Below are positions 1 through 10,766 of a stretch of DNA of 64,000 nt, piece by piece. Under the pieces are notes generated by a model, which did not search any database, was not told the DNA's origin, and saw nothing but the letters and a program-made list of their open reading frames with translations. Source of the stretch: Syncephalis plumigaleata (lineage: Eukaryota > Zoopagomycota > Zoopagomycetes > Zoopagales > Piptocephalidaceae); the NCBI GenBank assembly GCA_025201365.1, contig JAIXMF010000007.1, positions 310,001-374,000 on the forward strand. Direction: 5' to 3'. How positions within the stretch are numbered: the first letter of the stretch is position 1; each line of letters begins with the position of its first letter. Both the position numbers and the translations under genes were made by a program.

Positions 1-923
1 TCATTTGACTGATCTTTGTGTAGTGTCGATTTGTCGATGAACATGACTTTACCAATGGATGTAATGCGGAGAAGAAAGCATTCGAACGTAATTTAGATGA
101 TGTTGTAGCAGCTGGATTAGATCGAAGTATTGAGGTAATACATGGGATATGTTCATATCGTCTCTTGTTATAATCATCTAATGCATATCATTAGGTATTA
201 ATGAGTCATGTGGAGTACATACTGGAGAATGAACAACGAGCAACGGATTATGATCCCGAAACTGATATAATTGATCTTAGACCGACGAAGGTGCGTATCG
301 ATTTACTTGTACGATATATATATATGCTGCATTCTAATGAAAAGCAATTATTTTCTCTTCTCTTCTCTTCTCTAGGCATGCCGCGATGTGGTTCGATGTT
401 TGTACACGCATACGCAAATGGTCAGTGGTGCCACGGAGAAACCTATGCTTGAAGTGTTCTACACCGAGTTAGGATTACGTTTCTTCAAGTAAGGATACAA
501 TTATCGAATACAATACGCTTATTAATCAATCATCGTATGCTTAGTATTCTATCGAAACATTTGAAAACTAATCAAATTAGCGAGGCAGGAGGCTTCCAAG
601 TGATTAGGTAACGATAGATGAAATATATTCTACGTAATAAGGCAAGATACTAATTGTTTTCATGATGATGCAGTGATCTTAATCATTATCACGAATGGGC
701 CGTGTCATTAAACGCTCCCGAGGCATTACGCTACTTCCACGCACTTAAGGAACTAGGACACATCTACATTGTGTCACCGCAGGATTTACGCGAACTTATG
801 CACGATCGACGTCGTTATCAAGGCGCGCTACGAGAAGAGGAGATTTATGAATTTGTTCAACTTCGCAAAGATTACCGTCGCATCCAGAAAGTAGTAGAGT
901 CGGAGAAATGCTACGTTATGTAA
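1..923 (+). CDS. SEC10: Exocyst complex subunit Sec10, C-terminal part (5' end outside window)
   Basis: Sec10 is a subunit of the exocyst, which tethers secretory vesicles to the plasma membrane at growth sites. Five exons are visible: 24-134, 195-290, 376-488, 545-607 and 674-923, joined by short GT-AG introns, all in phase. The translation ends the family's C-terminal helical domain. Recognisable stretches are ACRDVVRCLYTHTQMVSG, FYTELGLRFF, the SDLNHYHEWAVSLN block and the terminal LREEEIYEFVQLRKDY helix, which match Sec10/EXOC5 in order. The upstream exons lie left of base 1; the first 23 bases look like the end of an intron (acceptor TAG at 21-23). The gene converges on the LPMO gene. 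The family assignment rests on remembered motif similarity; I am confident of it. Confidence 0.85.
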
Positions 924-1168
924 TTGTTTCCGCTGTTATATATATTAGTATTGACCAAATTAATTAAAATTGATTACTTGAAACATAATAGAAATGGAAA
1001 TCATCTAGATGAAAGGTCATTAATAATGACTTTTATGTTATTGGCTGTTGGAATATCAGCAAGCAATGACGCGTTATTTCCTACTATTTCGACGATCTAT
1101 ACCATGAGACATGCTACACTTTACTTTTATCAAATATAATATTAAACCCCGTTTATTAATTATGGAAA

Positions 1169-2374
1169 CTAATACTCATTGTCGCTGCTTTTAGCTGGCT
1201 TGCTATGCTTCTTGTTGGGTGGCTTCTCGGTAGTACCTTCAGAGTAAGCGCCGTCCGACTTTTCCTGTTTATCTGATTTCTCGCCCTTCGATCCCTTATT
1301 GTTCGATCCCTTTTTGTTCTTTCCAGGTGTTTTCTCCGGTTCACCCATACTATCGCCATAAGAGTCTTTCTTGTCCGTCTGTGTCTTTGACTCCTTCTCG
1401 CCTTCCTCATCCATAATACCATAGGAATCGTTGTTATTCGACGGCTTAGCGGTAGACTTCTTATTGCCACTAGCAGGAGGACTAGGACAGCTCTTGCCTT
1501 TATCGCCACCGGGGCATCCACGAGGATGATCGGAAGTGGCAACGTAGAATGTCTTCCATTCGCCGAACTCACCAAGTCCGTCGACCATCTGGCTGCCCTT
1601 CGCGTATGACACGAATTTACTGGCGATAAAGTTCTTCCATGGAATAACAGCTGGTGGCTTCTCAACACCTTCTTTGCCGCCTCCCCATTCACCCACCACC
1701 ATGCCATCATCGGATTTCTCGGCACCCACTGGAATGGTGACGATCTTACGGTCGGCAAAGTGTTTACGGCCATCGAGTTTCGTGGCATCCCTATTGGCCC
1801 AGCGTGGCATATCGATCGTACCGGGTAAGCGTGCCACCAACAATTCCGGACCAGTCAAGCTGCCCTGTTCATTGCCTTCGGATATCTCAATATCTGCACA
1901 ATTCATGTAGTACTCCACGTTACCACCGGCATTGATGAACGTCCAGCCAAATAGGGCACGACCATTGCGAGCACCTTGTGGTAGGGCAACCGAGTATTGA
2001 TAGGGTGCCTTGCCCTCGAAGCACATTGAAATGATGGTGCGTAGTACGACCCAGTTCTTGCCATTATCGTACGACACGGCAAACTGACAATGTCCACCCA
2101 TGTGTGGACTGCCTTGCATAAACTCGACCGTAAAGTTCTTGCCTGCCGTGTACTGAGCAGTAATCGGACCTTCTTCCTGGTAGCGACAAGGGAACTTGCC
2201 GGGATTCTTGCGTCCATTCAATGGTGCGCTAATCTTCGTCGACGGCACTTTATATTCCTTATTTCGTATGTCACCACGTGAAATAGGACTATACATTTGC
2301 ATGTGTCCCATGACATGTTGAACAACGCCAAGAGTGAGGGCGGCCACCCCAAGTAGTGTAGTTAGCGAACGCAT
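1169..2374 (-). CDS. Secreted AA11-like lytic polysaccharide monooxygenase with charged tail
   Basis: This 401-aa, intronless ORF is probably a copper enzyme that oxidatively cleaves chitin or a related polysaccharide outside the cell. Residues 1-23 form a signal peptide ending VMG, so the mature protein begins at His24 (HMQMYSP), the N-terminal histidine-brace residue. The second brace His is probably H91 in SPHMGGHCQF, which parallels the HGGGSCQ motif of AA11 enzymes. The axial Tyr is probably Y156 in the EYYMNCADI strand, again as in AA11. Residues about 24-190 form the catalytic core; 190-300 is an extra domain I do not recognise, ending GCPGGDKGKSCP. Residues 300-401 are a low-complexity Ser/Lys/Asp/Asn tail. 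The exact CAZy family is inference: AA11 fits best, and a chitin-binding type-4 label is the alternative. Confidence 0.75.
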   Translation of the reverse strand: MRSLTTLLGVAALTLGVVQHVMGHMQMYSPISRGDIRNKEYKVPSTKISAPLNGRKNPGKFPCRYQEEGPITAQYTAGKNFTVEFMQGSPHMGGHCQFAVSYDNGKNWVVLRTIISMCFEGKAPYQYSVALPQGARNGRALFGWTFINAGGNVEYYMNCADIEISEGNEQGSLTGPELLVARLPGTIDMPRWANRDATKLDGRKHFADRKIVTIPVGAEKSDDGMVVGEWGGGKEGVEKPPAVIPWKNFIASKFVSYAKGSQMVDGLGEFGEWKTFYVATSDHPRGCPGGDKGKSCPSPPASGNKKSTAKPSNNNDSYGIMDEEGEKESKTQTDKKDSYGDSMGEPEKTPGKNKKGSNNKGSKGEKSDKQEKSDGAYSEGTTEKPPNKKHSKPAKSSDNEY

Positions 2375-2458
2375 AATGATAGAAACGTTGTGTATATATT
2401 GTAATGAAACAGACCGGCTGTTCTTAAAGGTACGTTAATCAATTGGAAGCAGTAAGAA

Positions 2459-2494
<36 letters not shown>

Positions 2495-3482
2495 AAGTAA
2501 TAGTAGTGGAGAGGTGAAGACGTAAGGGTTTGTATGGAAATATACCAGTGGTCTTGGAATTAATGTAGCATTTATATTGAAATAGCTCGCTTGTAAGGTA
2601 CTAACATAATTAATGGTCATTCAATGTAGAAACATATTAGCATCATTGTATCATCAAAATACCTCTCTCCCTACTACTACTACTGCTACTTCCTCTTCTC
2701 GGTAATTAAGCCAACCCAAGTGTTACCACGAGTGAGGAGTTACCCGTCTTCTAGTAAGTGTCGTTTCAATTAAGGAGTGGGAGAGCTGTTTCCGCTATTC
2801 GTTCAACTGTATAAGGATGACGCTTTACTAGATGGAGGTAATACCGCGTTTCATCCTTAATGACACTTTTGTTCTTATTTTTTAAGGCCGGCATCCTTAA
2901 TTGCCAGTCCCGACCAAGGATTGAGGAGTAGTTTGTGCGCCACTGTTTTACACTAGCTCAAAACGGTGTTACATCAGCGGTAGCGTTATTGCCATAAAGC
3001 TGGCTAGTTAGTTAGTTAGTTAGTATAGTAGCCCATATCACATGGGCATTCGTGTGCTAAATTCGAATAGTTGATAACATTTAGCAAGAATGTGACAGTC
3101 ATTCAACAACATTGTTTGATCAACTCGCGTGTCTTTAAAACATACGTGGCCTTTAGCTAAAGGCGAGACTTTTCATCAATGTAACAACAAATAATAACGC
3201 AATCATGATTCTTAGGCATGCAACAAATGGTCATTTATTGTAAGTGACACCATTGAATCCTGGCTAGCGTGGAGATAATTGTTACCGGCACAATTAGCAG
3301 TTATTCTACGCTCTTTTGGGGGTTTACCGGGCTACAAGTGTAGGATAGAAGCAAATTAACAAACAAAATATTAATAAATAAATCATCAAACGTCATTCAT
3401 TGTATATGGCGTTGTGCTTATTGTGGTGATAGCACATTATTGTGAATAGATCATGTTCTTTTATTGTTATTATCATTGACTA
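2375..3482. other. Intergenic region with GTA microsatellite
   Basis: No credible gene is visible. It holds the LPMO promoter side, a (GTA)n run of about 13 units at 2461-2505, and a short GTTA tandem at 3004-3023. The rest is unremarkable AT-rich sequence running up to the TIR element. Confidence 0.6.
2461..2505. repeat. (GTA)n microsatellite
   Basis: A nearly perfect GTA/AGT trinucleotide run about 90 bases upstream of the LPMO start on the minus strand. It opens a leucine-only frame on the minus strand that is not a gene. Confidence 0.85.
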
Positions 3483-3589
3483 CAGGCTTTTTCCATCCAA
3501 TTTGCGCAGTTAGCATTTTGTCTTTACGAATAAACAATTGTTAACACTTACAATTACCCTGTATTTTGGGGTGTAGATAGCGATAACCA

Positions 3590-3907
3590 TCACGGATGAG
3601 TTGTTATTTGTTGTTTGGTTCCTTGATGTCCTTGTCCTCCTTGTCTTGAATGATTGGAAGCAACGACACTTGGATGAGGGTGTGTTGGAACATCGGTTCC
3701 ACTACGAAGGCATTTGGTGATATGAATGAAATCCAGACGAGCAACCATAACCCCGATTCCACAAACGATACTCGAATCCTTTAACTTGCATGTCCTCTTA
3801 ATCATTGTTTCGATGTGTGCATCTAATAGAATAATGAGTTAGTATACTGTAATAAATATCAAAGTGTAATGAGGTATACTTACCGTAAGGGATCATGACA
3901 AGTAGTA
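3590..3907 (-). other. Intron-bearing short ORF module inside TIR element copy 1
   Basis: On the minus strand ATGATCCCTTACG is followed by a textbook intron (GTAAGTAT..., branch site TACTAAC, acceptor TAG), then an open frame reading KRTCKLKDSSIVCGIGVMVA and on to a stop near 3590. The same module, including donor, branch site and acceptor, is present in copy 2 (about 44532-44890). A shorter version with an altered donor lies beside the Fanzor remnant (40843-40965). The spliced frame is not consistent between copies, so a protein is doubtful. A structured or spliced non-coding RNA is an alternative. I do not recognise the peptide. Confidence 0.45.
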
Positions 3908-4305
3908 GGACACTTTCTCATTGATAGTGTGGGAGCTATGGTTGCTCGATTTGCTAAAGCACAATGTGTAGGCGATATACGATAAGGTAGTATAAGGAGA
4001 GTGCAGTAAGACAGCGTAAGAGCGTGTAATAAGCACGATTGAACTGGAAGATGGAGATAATAGATGCGTCTTTTTATAATTGTGGCATGTTAGTAGCACT
4101 AACTACATAGATCTATTGCGCAAGAGTGAAGACGTTCATACAGATACATACAGGAAGGATGAATCTATTGTGACAAGCAGTGTCATTGACAACACAATAC
4201 AATAAGATTTGTATCATCTAATGTCATTGTAGCTTTGCTACAATAGTGTAATGCCGCTTAGAACACAGCAATCAATAAGAACAAGCAAGTGCCAATACTA
4301 ATTAA

Positions 4306-4800
4306 CATGTTTGTTATTCGTGCCAACTGCATTTCCCTTTTCCTTCCCTTTACCTCTTTACCAATGCTGTCTTCTTAGTGCCAACTACATTCCCTTTGTC
4401 ATTCAACAATACACGTATTCTTAGTATTGACTACATTCTACTTGTCGTTGACTTCTTTCACATACTGGCTTATTCGTGCCAACTGCATTCTAAGTGTTTC
4501 CCTTGTTTCTCTTTCCCTTTACTTCTTCACCACTACTGTCTCCTTCGTGCTAACCTCATTTTCCTTGTCGTTAAACAGCACGCGTCTTATTCGTGCCAAC
4601 TGCACTCTAGTTGTTTCTATTGTTTCCCTTTCCCTTACCACTAAACAGCAAGTGCCTTCTTTGTGTCAACTACATTCCACTTGTCAGTAAACAACACGCG
4701 TCTACTTCATCTCAATTATATGCTAGTTGTTTCTTTCTCTTCTGTTTACTTTCTCGGTAATACGCGTCTTCTTCGTGTCATTCGTATTCCACTTACTTCC
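4306..4800 (+). repeat. Degenerate tandem array (45-70 bp units) inside TIR element
   Basis: About nine irregular units, each opening with a variant of CTTCTTCGTGCCAACTGCAT and then a pyrimidine-rich stretch, often closing with AAACAACACG. An inverted, related array lies at about 39820-40080. Unit length is irregular and both 'repeat' and 'spacer' parts vary, so this is a minisatellite, not CRISPR. Confidence 0.65.
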
Positions 4801-5723
4801 TCTTTCATTTTAGCATACACATTCCCAATAGCAGCTATTCTGCCATACTATCTCTATGACTTTTATTTATCTCTTTGTTTTCCTCTTGCTCTAACCTATC
4901 TATATGCTCACTTGTCGTTATTATTACTATACCAATAAGCCTTGTTTATTGTTCGTTCTAGTCCTTTGTCTTCTATCACTGTCCTGCTTATTTATCAATG
5001 CGTAAGCGTTTACTGTTCTCGTTGTAATATGTACCTTTCACTTTTACCGCTCTTTTCCGTCATCTGTTTGTATGCCACTATTACGTCATGCTTTATTTGT
5101 ATTTTTGTTTGCTTACTGCCATCTACATACTCTATTTACCACATACAAGCATACACTGCTTCTTCAAATAAACTGGCATACGTGTTCATGCACCCTTCCT
5201 TGCTCATTCCTTGCTCGTTCGTGACAAGTCAGTCATTCTACTAGTTGCTGCTTGTTTATTACATTGTTTATCGTGTATTCTATTTGTTCACTCGTTGCTC
5301 TCTATGCAATTAACCATAAGCACTATCATCATAACTTATCTATCATACTAGTTTATTACTACTTGTAAGTACATGACATGGCAATATCCAACTATATTTG
5401 TACACTTGTATCATCTATCTTATAGAATTGATGATGATAGTTATCGCTATCAATAAATGGTTTATTACTAATACTGAATTGTTACTATTATCGTGCTGTG
5501 TCAATTGGCATTTCTATGGTGATAATGGTGTTAACAATTGTGTTAATCTATTTATTAATAAACTGCAAAAGTGAAAAGATAAATGCGCAAATTGGATGGA
5601 AAAACACCGTATTTGCAAGAAGTTGCACGTCATTGCAATTTGTAATGTGACACACTCCTCCTTTGGAGATAGTAGGCCAACGCATTGACTGAATGACAAT
5701 TTGTTCTCCTGTTTAATGTCTAC

Positions 5724-6365
5724 TCACAATTCAATGTGCATTGGTTTCTCGGACTCCTCGATTTCCAAGACACCCGAGTCTTCAATAAAGATCTTTTTCT
5801 CGGGACGATCGCGATAGTCGGTAGGCGTGTTTTCAATCTTCTCTACCACGTCCATGCCTTCGATTACTTTGCCGAATACAACGTGTCTATTATCTAGCCA
5901 GCTGGTCTTGACGGTGCAAATGAAGAATTGCGAGCCATTAGTGTCGGGACCGGCATTGGCCATCGAGACAATACCGGGACCGGTGTGGGTCAGTTCAAAG
6001 TTCTCGTCGGCAAACTTCTCGCCATAGATGGATCTACCGCCGGTACCATCACCATTAGTGAAGTCACCACCTTGAATCATGAAGTTGCTGATAACACGAT
6101 GGAAGGCGGATCCTTTATAGCCTTCACCTTCTGGTTTCTTCGCTAGTTCGCGGAAGTTCTTTACGGTTTTTGGCACGACACCACCGAACAAACCAATAAC
6201 AACACGGCCCAACTTTTCATCACCTCGCTTGATGTCAAAGTAGACACGATCGGTGACTTCGGCCTTAATCTCGTCAGCTTGAGTAGTTGGCAGGCCAACA
6301 AACATAAGTGACGCGAACAAGAAAAGCGCTATAAGCGCTACGGAAAAAGAGCGTCGCTGCGCCAT
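5724..6365 (-). CDS. PPIB: ER-lumenal cyclophilin B-type peptidyl-prolyl isomerase
   Basis: A 213-aa single-exon gene. It isomerises Xaa-Pro bonds during folding of secretory proteins in the ER. Residues 1-30 form a signal peptide ([15 protein letters not shown] core). The cyclophilin domain then runs from about 38 to 205 with all the usual signatures: [20 protein letters not shown] (catalytic Arg of FHR), NGSQFFICT, and [12 protein letters not shown] (Trp and His lining the pocket). The C-terminus is HIEL, an HDEL-like ER-retrieval signal. It starts at ATG 6363-6365, and the length is typical for cyclophilin B. It lies just right of the TIR element, whose end is about 115 bp past the stop codon. 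The family is certain; ER residence is inferred from the leader and tail. Confidence 0.93.
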   Translation of the reverse strand: MAQRRSFSVALIALFLFASLMFVGLPTTQADEIKAEVTDRVYFDIKRGDEKLGRVVIGLFGGVVPKTVKNFRELAKKPEGEGYKGSAFHRVISNFMIQGGDFTNGDGTGGRSIYGEKFADENFELTHTGPGIVSMANAGPDTNGSQFFICTVKTSWLDNRHVVFGKVIEGMDVVEKIENTPTDYRDRPEKKIFIEDSGVLEIEESEKPMHIEL

Positions 6366-7077
6366 ATTGATGCTAAAACGAGAGCAAATGAGAGAGGATA
6401 GAGAATAACGTTTGTCGATAGAATAGTAAATAACAGTGTTAAAAGGAGAAGAGTAGATAGAAAGAATGAGAACAAGTAAACGGAAAGGAACGACTAGATG
6501 TGATATGATCCAGGTGTAGTAATCGAGAGTATGAATGTGTGTGTGAGTTGTTCATTCAACAAATCAAGTCAGGTAAATGGAGCTCTTTTCGTATACATAA
6601 GGAATAACTTGTTGCGTGGACACTTACCATTGGCTCTCATTTTGTATTATTGTATGCTTTTTTGATACAATTCTGATCTAACATTTATCTATAGGAAATG
6701 AGATGAGGATTAGTCAACTTTTTGTCTCATTTTTGCGCTCTTTTTCTTCTATCCTTGCAACGTTGTTAACTTTCACTTAACCATCTTGCTCTATCTCTCT
6801 ATCTATCTCTCACTCACTCTCTATCACACACACGCTTTCTCTCTGGTGCGCGCGTGTAGGACTATTCTCCGTCTATAGTCGTGTGATAGGTCAATAATTA
6901 GCTAATATCACGTCGGCTGTCCTATTACACTATCGTTAACGACTAATACACCAGTGACACCTGCTCAATAGTTAGTTTATGAACAACGGGCAAAGTAAGC
7001 AAGTTAGAAAATAACATTTGCCACTATACATATCTATACATATATTGTTATCCATAGGTATCTATGCTCGAGTAAAT
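6366..7077. promoter_or_regulatory. Divergent intergenic/promoter region
   Basis: The 712 bp between the divergent cyclophilin and GCR1_C-type genes should hold both promoters. A CT-rich stretch (about 6735-6845, with TCTATCTCTCACTCACTCTC) precedes the plus-strand gene. No clear TATA box or operator is identified. Confidence 0.4.
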
Positions 7078-8595
7078 ATGACATCGGTACCGGATAATGT
7101 CGACATGGTGGTAGACTCGATAATAGCCGGTCTACATTCGGCTGTGGCAGCCAGCACCAATTCCAATTCGGTTCACTCTATCGATTTAACGCAATCTGTC
7201 GATAGAGTGGTAAGGTCCAATAATGATGCGACTTCCAATGCCAAAAGATCTCATGGACATGCTACCACTGTTAATGATAATGATGATGTCGACGAGGTTG
7301 ATGATTATGATGATTATGATGCCAATAGGAATGGCTCATCTCAGGAAACAACGGATGTGCATCAGGATACAACAGCAAAGATGAATGAAAAAATGAAGGA
7401 TGATGAGTTGGATTCGGCAATGTTGGACACGCCATTCCTACTAGTTGAACGCGAGGCAGGAAGTCAAATGGTTGTACGATATGACTACGACGACGTTGTA
7501 CGTCGCATGCTAATACCATCCGATATCACGATGAATACATTCAAGGAGCTTGTCGAGCGTAAAGTAAGAGCAATGCCATAATGAAGACGCTGATGGAATA
7601 TGTTGATACTTAACTTTTAGCTGGATGTTTAATAGACGGCGCAACAATTCGACAAAATGTTCTATTTTCACCAGAATATACCAGTAGATATATTCGATGA
7701 GGATGAATTCCATCTTGCGATAGCATCACGACATGAACCGCACTTTTATTTCCGTAAAAGCGTGAAACTCGAGCAGAATGGTCTCGATGACTATGAACGT
7801 ACACCACCCGATCACACCGGTCTACTAGGCGGTGCACCGGATATTAACGATTTACTATCAGAGAAACGAACCTCTACCGATGCATTTGGCGAGGATCGAG
7901 CTGATTGCATGCCACGCTCGCTTGCTGCACGACTGAATCGTATACCGATGGATATGACGAGCACATCAATATCAATGTTACGACGTATTGAAAATGCGAG
8001 GAAACGGATTGCTTCCGATTCGCAAATGCTCTCGTTCTACGAGTTACGTACGGTGCGACGCTTATGGAAGGAGTATACGGAGGGTATAGATGGACGTCCG
8101 TCTATTCGATCGCTCGACGAGGAACACGGTCCGGTATGGCGACGCGACCATTACCAATCGTATCAGCGTCGTATGCGTATTGTCAAGGAGATTCAACGTC
8201 GTGCCGAGGATGTTGGCGTGGACAAGGCTATCGACGAGCTAGAGGAGTACGGCTCGCTTCATAAGGTGACCGAGGCATTACGCGAACGACACATACAAAG
8301 CCCCGAGGGTCGTCGTCGTCGTGATCGTGTAATCAATGGAATGCGTCGGCGTCGTGAACGCTTAGAAGCGGAATCTGCCGTTAAACTACAACAGGAACTT
8401 GCCAATCCCGCTGTAACGTACAATGATGTCAATGAGAATATACTTCATAATCCGTTGGAGCTAAAGGAAACCGACGTGGTCGCATTGACAACGGCCAACA
8501 TATCAGGACACACATCCAGCAATGATCATGGATCAGCCTATGTACACCAACCATTGTCGCATCATGATGATGAAGAGGAAGAATTACAATCATAA
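7078..8595 (+). CDS. GCR1_C-domain putative transcription factor
   Basis: Two exons, 7078-7563 and 7636-8595, joined by a 72-nt GT-AG intron, give 481 aa. The start chosen is ATG 7078 (MTSVPDNVD); the frame is open a little further upstream but has no earlier ATG. Residues 1-130 are low-complexity and acidic. About 130-195 may be a PB1-like or ubiquitin-like fold; this is inference. Residues about 293-350 match the GCR1_C DNA-binding family: FYELRTVRRLWKEYTEGIDG, PSIRSLDEEHG, then WRRDH and a basic tract. In yeast this domain, in Gcr1, Msn1 and Hot1, binds promoter DNA of glycolytic and stress genes. A basic helical region (to about 400) and an acidic tail follow. The targets cannot be inferred. 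Confidence 0.6.
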
Positions 8596-9458
8596 CAATG
8601 ACAATGATGACAACAATAGGATTATTATTACTATGTGTTTTTCTTTATAATTATAAAAGGTATATATATATTAATTATTTATATTGGTTATATTATCAGT
8701 ACCGTGCATTATTAATACATGCTTGTGTGCATAGGCCATAAAGTGATGCATAATATAATGAGCGCTTTGCTCGAGGAATGCGTGGGTCGTACAACATACC
8801 TTTTTTAGTCATCCGGGAAAGCCCATCGAAATGGCCTGGCCCATCTAGTTATACTATCCCATATAGTAGAGATCAGTATTCCTTACAGTTATTGACTATA
8901 TACTATTGTAGCTATACTGAGCTACATGAGTGTAATACTAATACTACTAATAATGCTAATAAGAAATATGACTGTATATGTTATTTCTAAACATTATAGC
9001 TGGAATGACAAGTACCCAATTTATAGTGATGCAAAGAAAGAATGGATCGACGTGCATCGATTAACCGGTTAGTTGGCCCGGCAAAATAATACAAGAGATT
9101 TTGTCGCGTGCACACGTGCGTGCCTGTTTATGTTCATGTGTATGCCTATGTTCGTGCGTGCCTGTGTTCGTGTGCGTGTGTGTATACTACCTCCAATGCC
9201 ATCATGCTGACCATTACTACTTTCGGTGATTGTCATTACTACATATCCTGCTGAGTGCTATTTAACTACTGAGAGTACTCGTTATTACCAAGTACCATCG
9301 TTCGCTGTTGCATTTTATTATTACTTAACTTGTCTTTTTTTTCGTTTTTTAGTAACATCTGTTCATTTGTCTTTCCACCTATCTATTCGTTACTCTATTC
9401 TTTCGTCTGTTTTATAGTATTTATCAAAGTATATACATTTATATACTATAGAGTGGCG
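8596..9458. other. Intergenic region, GT-rich segment
   Basis: There is no gene here. Bases about 9108-9185 are rich in GTGCGTG/TGTGTTCGTG repeats. The last 150 bp before the next ATG are pyrimidine-rich, as in several promoters of this window. Confidence 0.5.
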
Positions 9459-10547
9459 ATGGCTATCGATCTTTTTACTCCCTATCGACATATACCTGAG
9501 GATCCTACGGGTGACCTGAATGGATTCGAGTATATGCAAGCGGAATCGCACGACATAAAAGAGACACGATTCCGTATGCGTGGTATTTATATAATGTTCG
9601 TCATGACTTGCTTCGTGTCGTGGACGTTCACTCGTAACGCAAGAATGGCCCTTAGCGTTCTACGCCACAATCATTTGAACGTGGCATCCTGGCTTATCGT
9701 CATACAGGCAGTATGCGGTATGGTGTTTGGTTTCGTGTACGGACACGGCTACATACTTCCATGGGGTCCTAGTTGTCGTCAAAGCATCGACTATACGATT
9801 GCCGGCATGGCTGTCTCCAATATTTGCGAGAATCTTACACTGCTACTAAAGGCGTATGTGGTGCATCAGCGAAATAAACGCATGCTCATATACGGCTGCC
9901 TGTTGATCGTGCCCAGTCCCGTCATCATCATGTACGTTATCCTGGTAAAGAGCCCCACCATTATTACCCACGAGGGTGGATGCCTAGTGAGATATCCGTT
10001 TTTCCTCGGCTGGACTAAACTCGGCCTGGATTCCGTCGTCAATGCCTTCTTCTCGGCTGCATTTCTCAAAGTGGTGCAGCAGCAATATAGAGATTATGGC
10101 GCGAAATGCTGGCGCATCCTAGCACGAGATGGCATTGGTGTCATGTGCTCGGTAATCGCGTCAAATGTTATTAGTGCTTTGATAGCGGCGCTCAACTTCC
10201 TAGGAGATCTCTCGGATTTCGTTTGGGTAACCAATTGGATTATCACCTCCACACTACTGGCTCAGCACGTATTTATTACGCATTGTAGACTGGCAGAGTT
10301 CACGCAACCTAAAAAAAGCACCAATGACACCAGTAATTCCGTGTCTGCCAGTGTGACTGTTCACAATTCTTCTTCTAAGCAAAAGGCTCCGACAAGTATG
10401 CCGAAAACACTTCATTTCGCATCCACCATCGATAATGCCTATGATAATGTGGATATCACCTCGGTGCCTGCTCCTGAAAATAACTTGCTATCCGATACTA
10501 TTATTCCAATTGAAGAGCACCCGAGCAATCCTAGTGAAAGTGAATGA
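9459..10547 (+). CDS. Seven-transmembrane protein of unknown function
   Basis: A 362-aa single-exon ORF starting at ATG 9459 (MAIDLFTPYR). Seven hydrophobic segments are visible: GIYIMFVMTCFVSWTF, VASWLIVIQAVCGMVFGF, a third around DYTIAGMAVSNICENLTLLL, MLIYGCLLIVPSPVIIMYVI, SVVNAFFSAAFLKVV, GVMCSVIASNVISALIAAL and VWVTNWIITSTLLAQHVFI. The N-terminal 45 residues and the C-terminal 85 residues (Ser/Thr/Asn-rich) are hydrophilic. The topology would suit a receptor-like or other integral membrane protein of a fungus-specific family. I recognise no transporter or GPCR signature and assign no function. The neighbouring minus-strand gene is also a 7TM protein, but the two sequences do not look alike. 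Confidence 0.6.
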   Translation: MAIDLFTPYRHIPEDPTGDLNGFEYMQAESHDIKETRFRMRGIYIMFVMTCFVSWTFTRNARMALSVLRHNHLNVASWLIVIQAVCGMVFGFVYGHGYILPWGPSCRQSIDYTIAGMAVSNICENLTLLLKAYVVHQRNKRMLIYGCLLIVPSPVIIMYVILVKSPTIITHEGGCLVRYPFFLGWTKLGLDSVVNAFFSAAFLKVVQQQYRDYGAKCWRILARDGIGVMCSVIASNVISALIAALNFLGDLSDFVWVTNWIITSTLLAQHVFITHCRLAEFTQPKKSTNDTSNSVSASVTVHNSSSKQKAPTSMPKTLHFASTIDNAYDNVDITSVPAPENNLLSDTIIPIEEHPSNPSESE

Positions 10548-10766
10548 TGATGATGATGATGATGACGACGATGGAATACTTGCTAGGATGTAACAAATTA
10601 GTACGGGCGCATTTGTAATATGATCGATCGTTCCAGAGTCAATAACCATAAACCTAATTGTATTCCATTGACCGTTGAGTGTCGATTGTATGGAACTACT
10701 CTCTATTCATTTATTATACAAGTAAAATAAAGTAATAATAATAATAATAATCAAATACTTGCACAT

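Larger units (their letters stand above)
3483..5609. mobile_element. Non-autonomous Tc1/mariner-like TIR element, copy 1
   Basis: The ends are inverted repeats starting CAG/CGG and sharing TTTTTCCATCCAATTTGCGC, flanked on both sides by TA (3481-3482 and 5610-5611), the Tc1/mariner-type target duplication. A subterminal CAATTGTTAACAC motif is also inverted at both ends. No transposase is encoded. The left 580 bp (to about 4060) are about 90% identical by eye to the left part of the element at 44474-45592. The middle (about 4306-5300) is a pyrimidine-rich stretch with a degenerate tandem array, related to 39470-40080 in inverse orientation. The right 95 bp match the right end of the second copy. 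It probably moves, or moved, with a transposase encoded elsewhere. Confidence 0.75.

Noticed and set aside
4306-4800. Repeated units with variable parts, CRISPR-like at first sight
   Set aside because: Unit lengths and sequences are irregular, the host is eukaryotic and no cas genes exist; it is a degenerate minisatellite inside a transposon.
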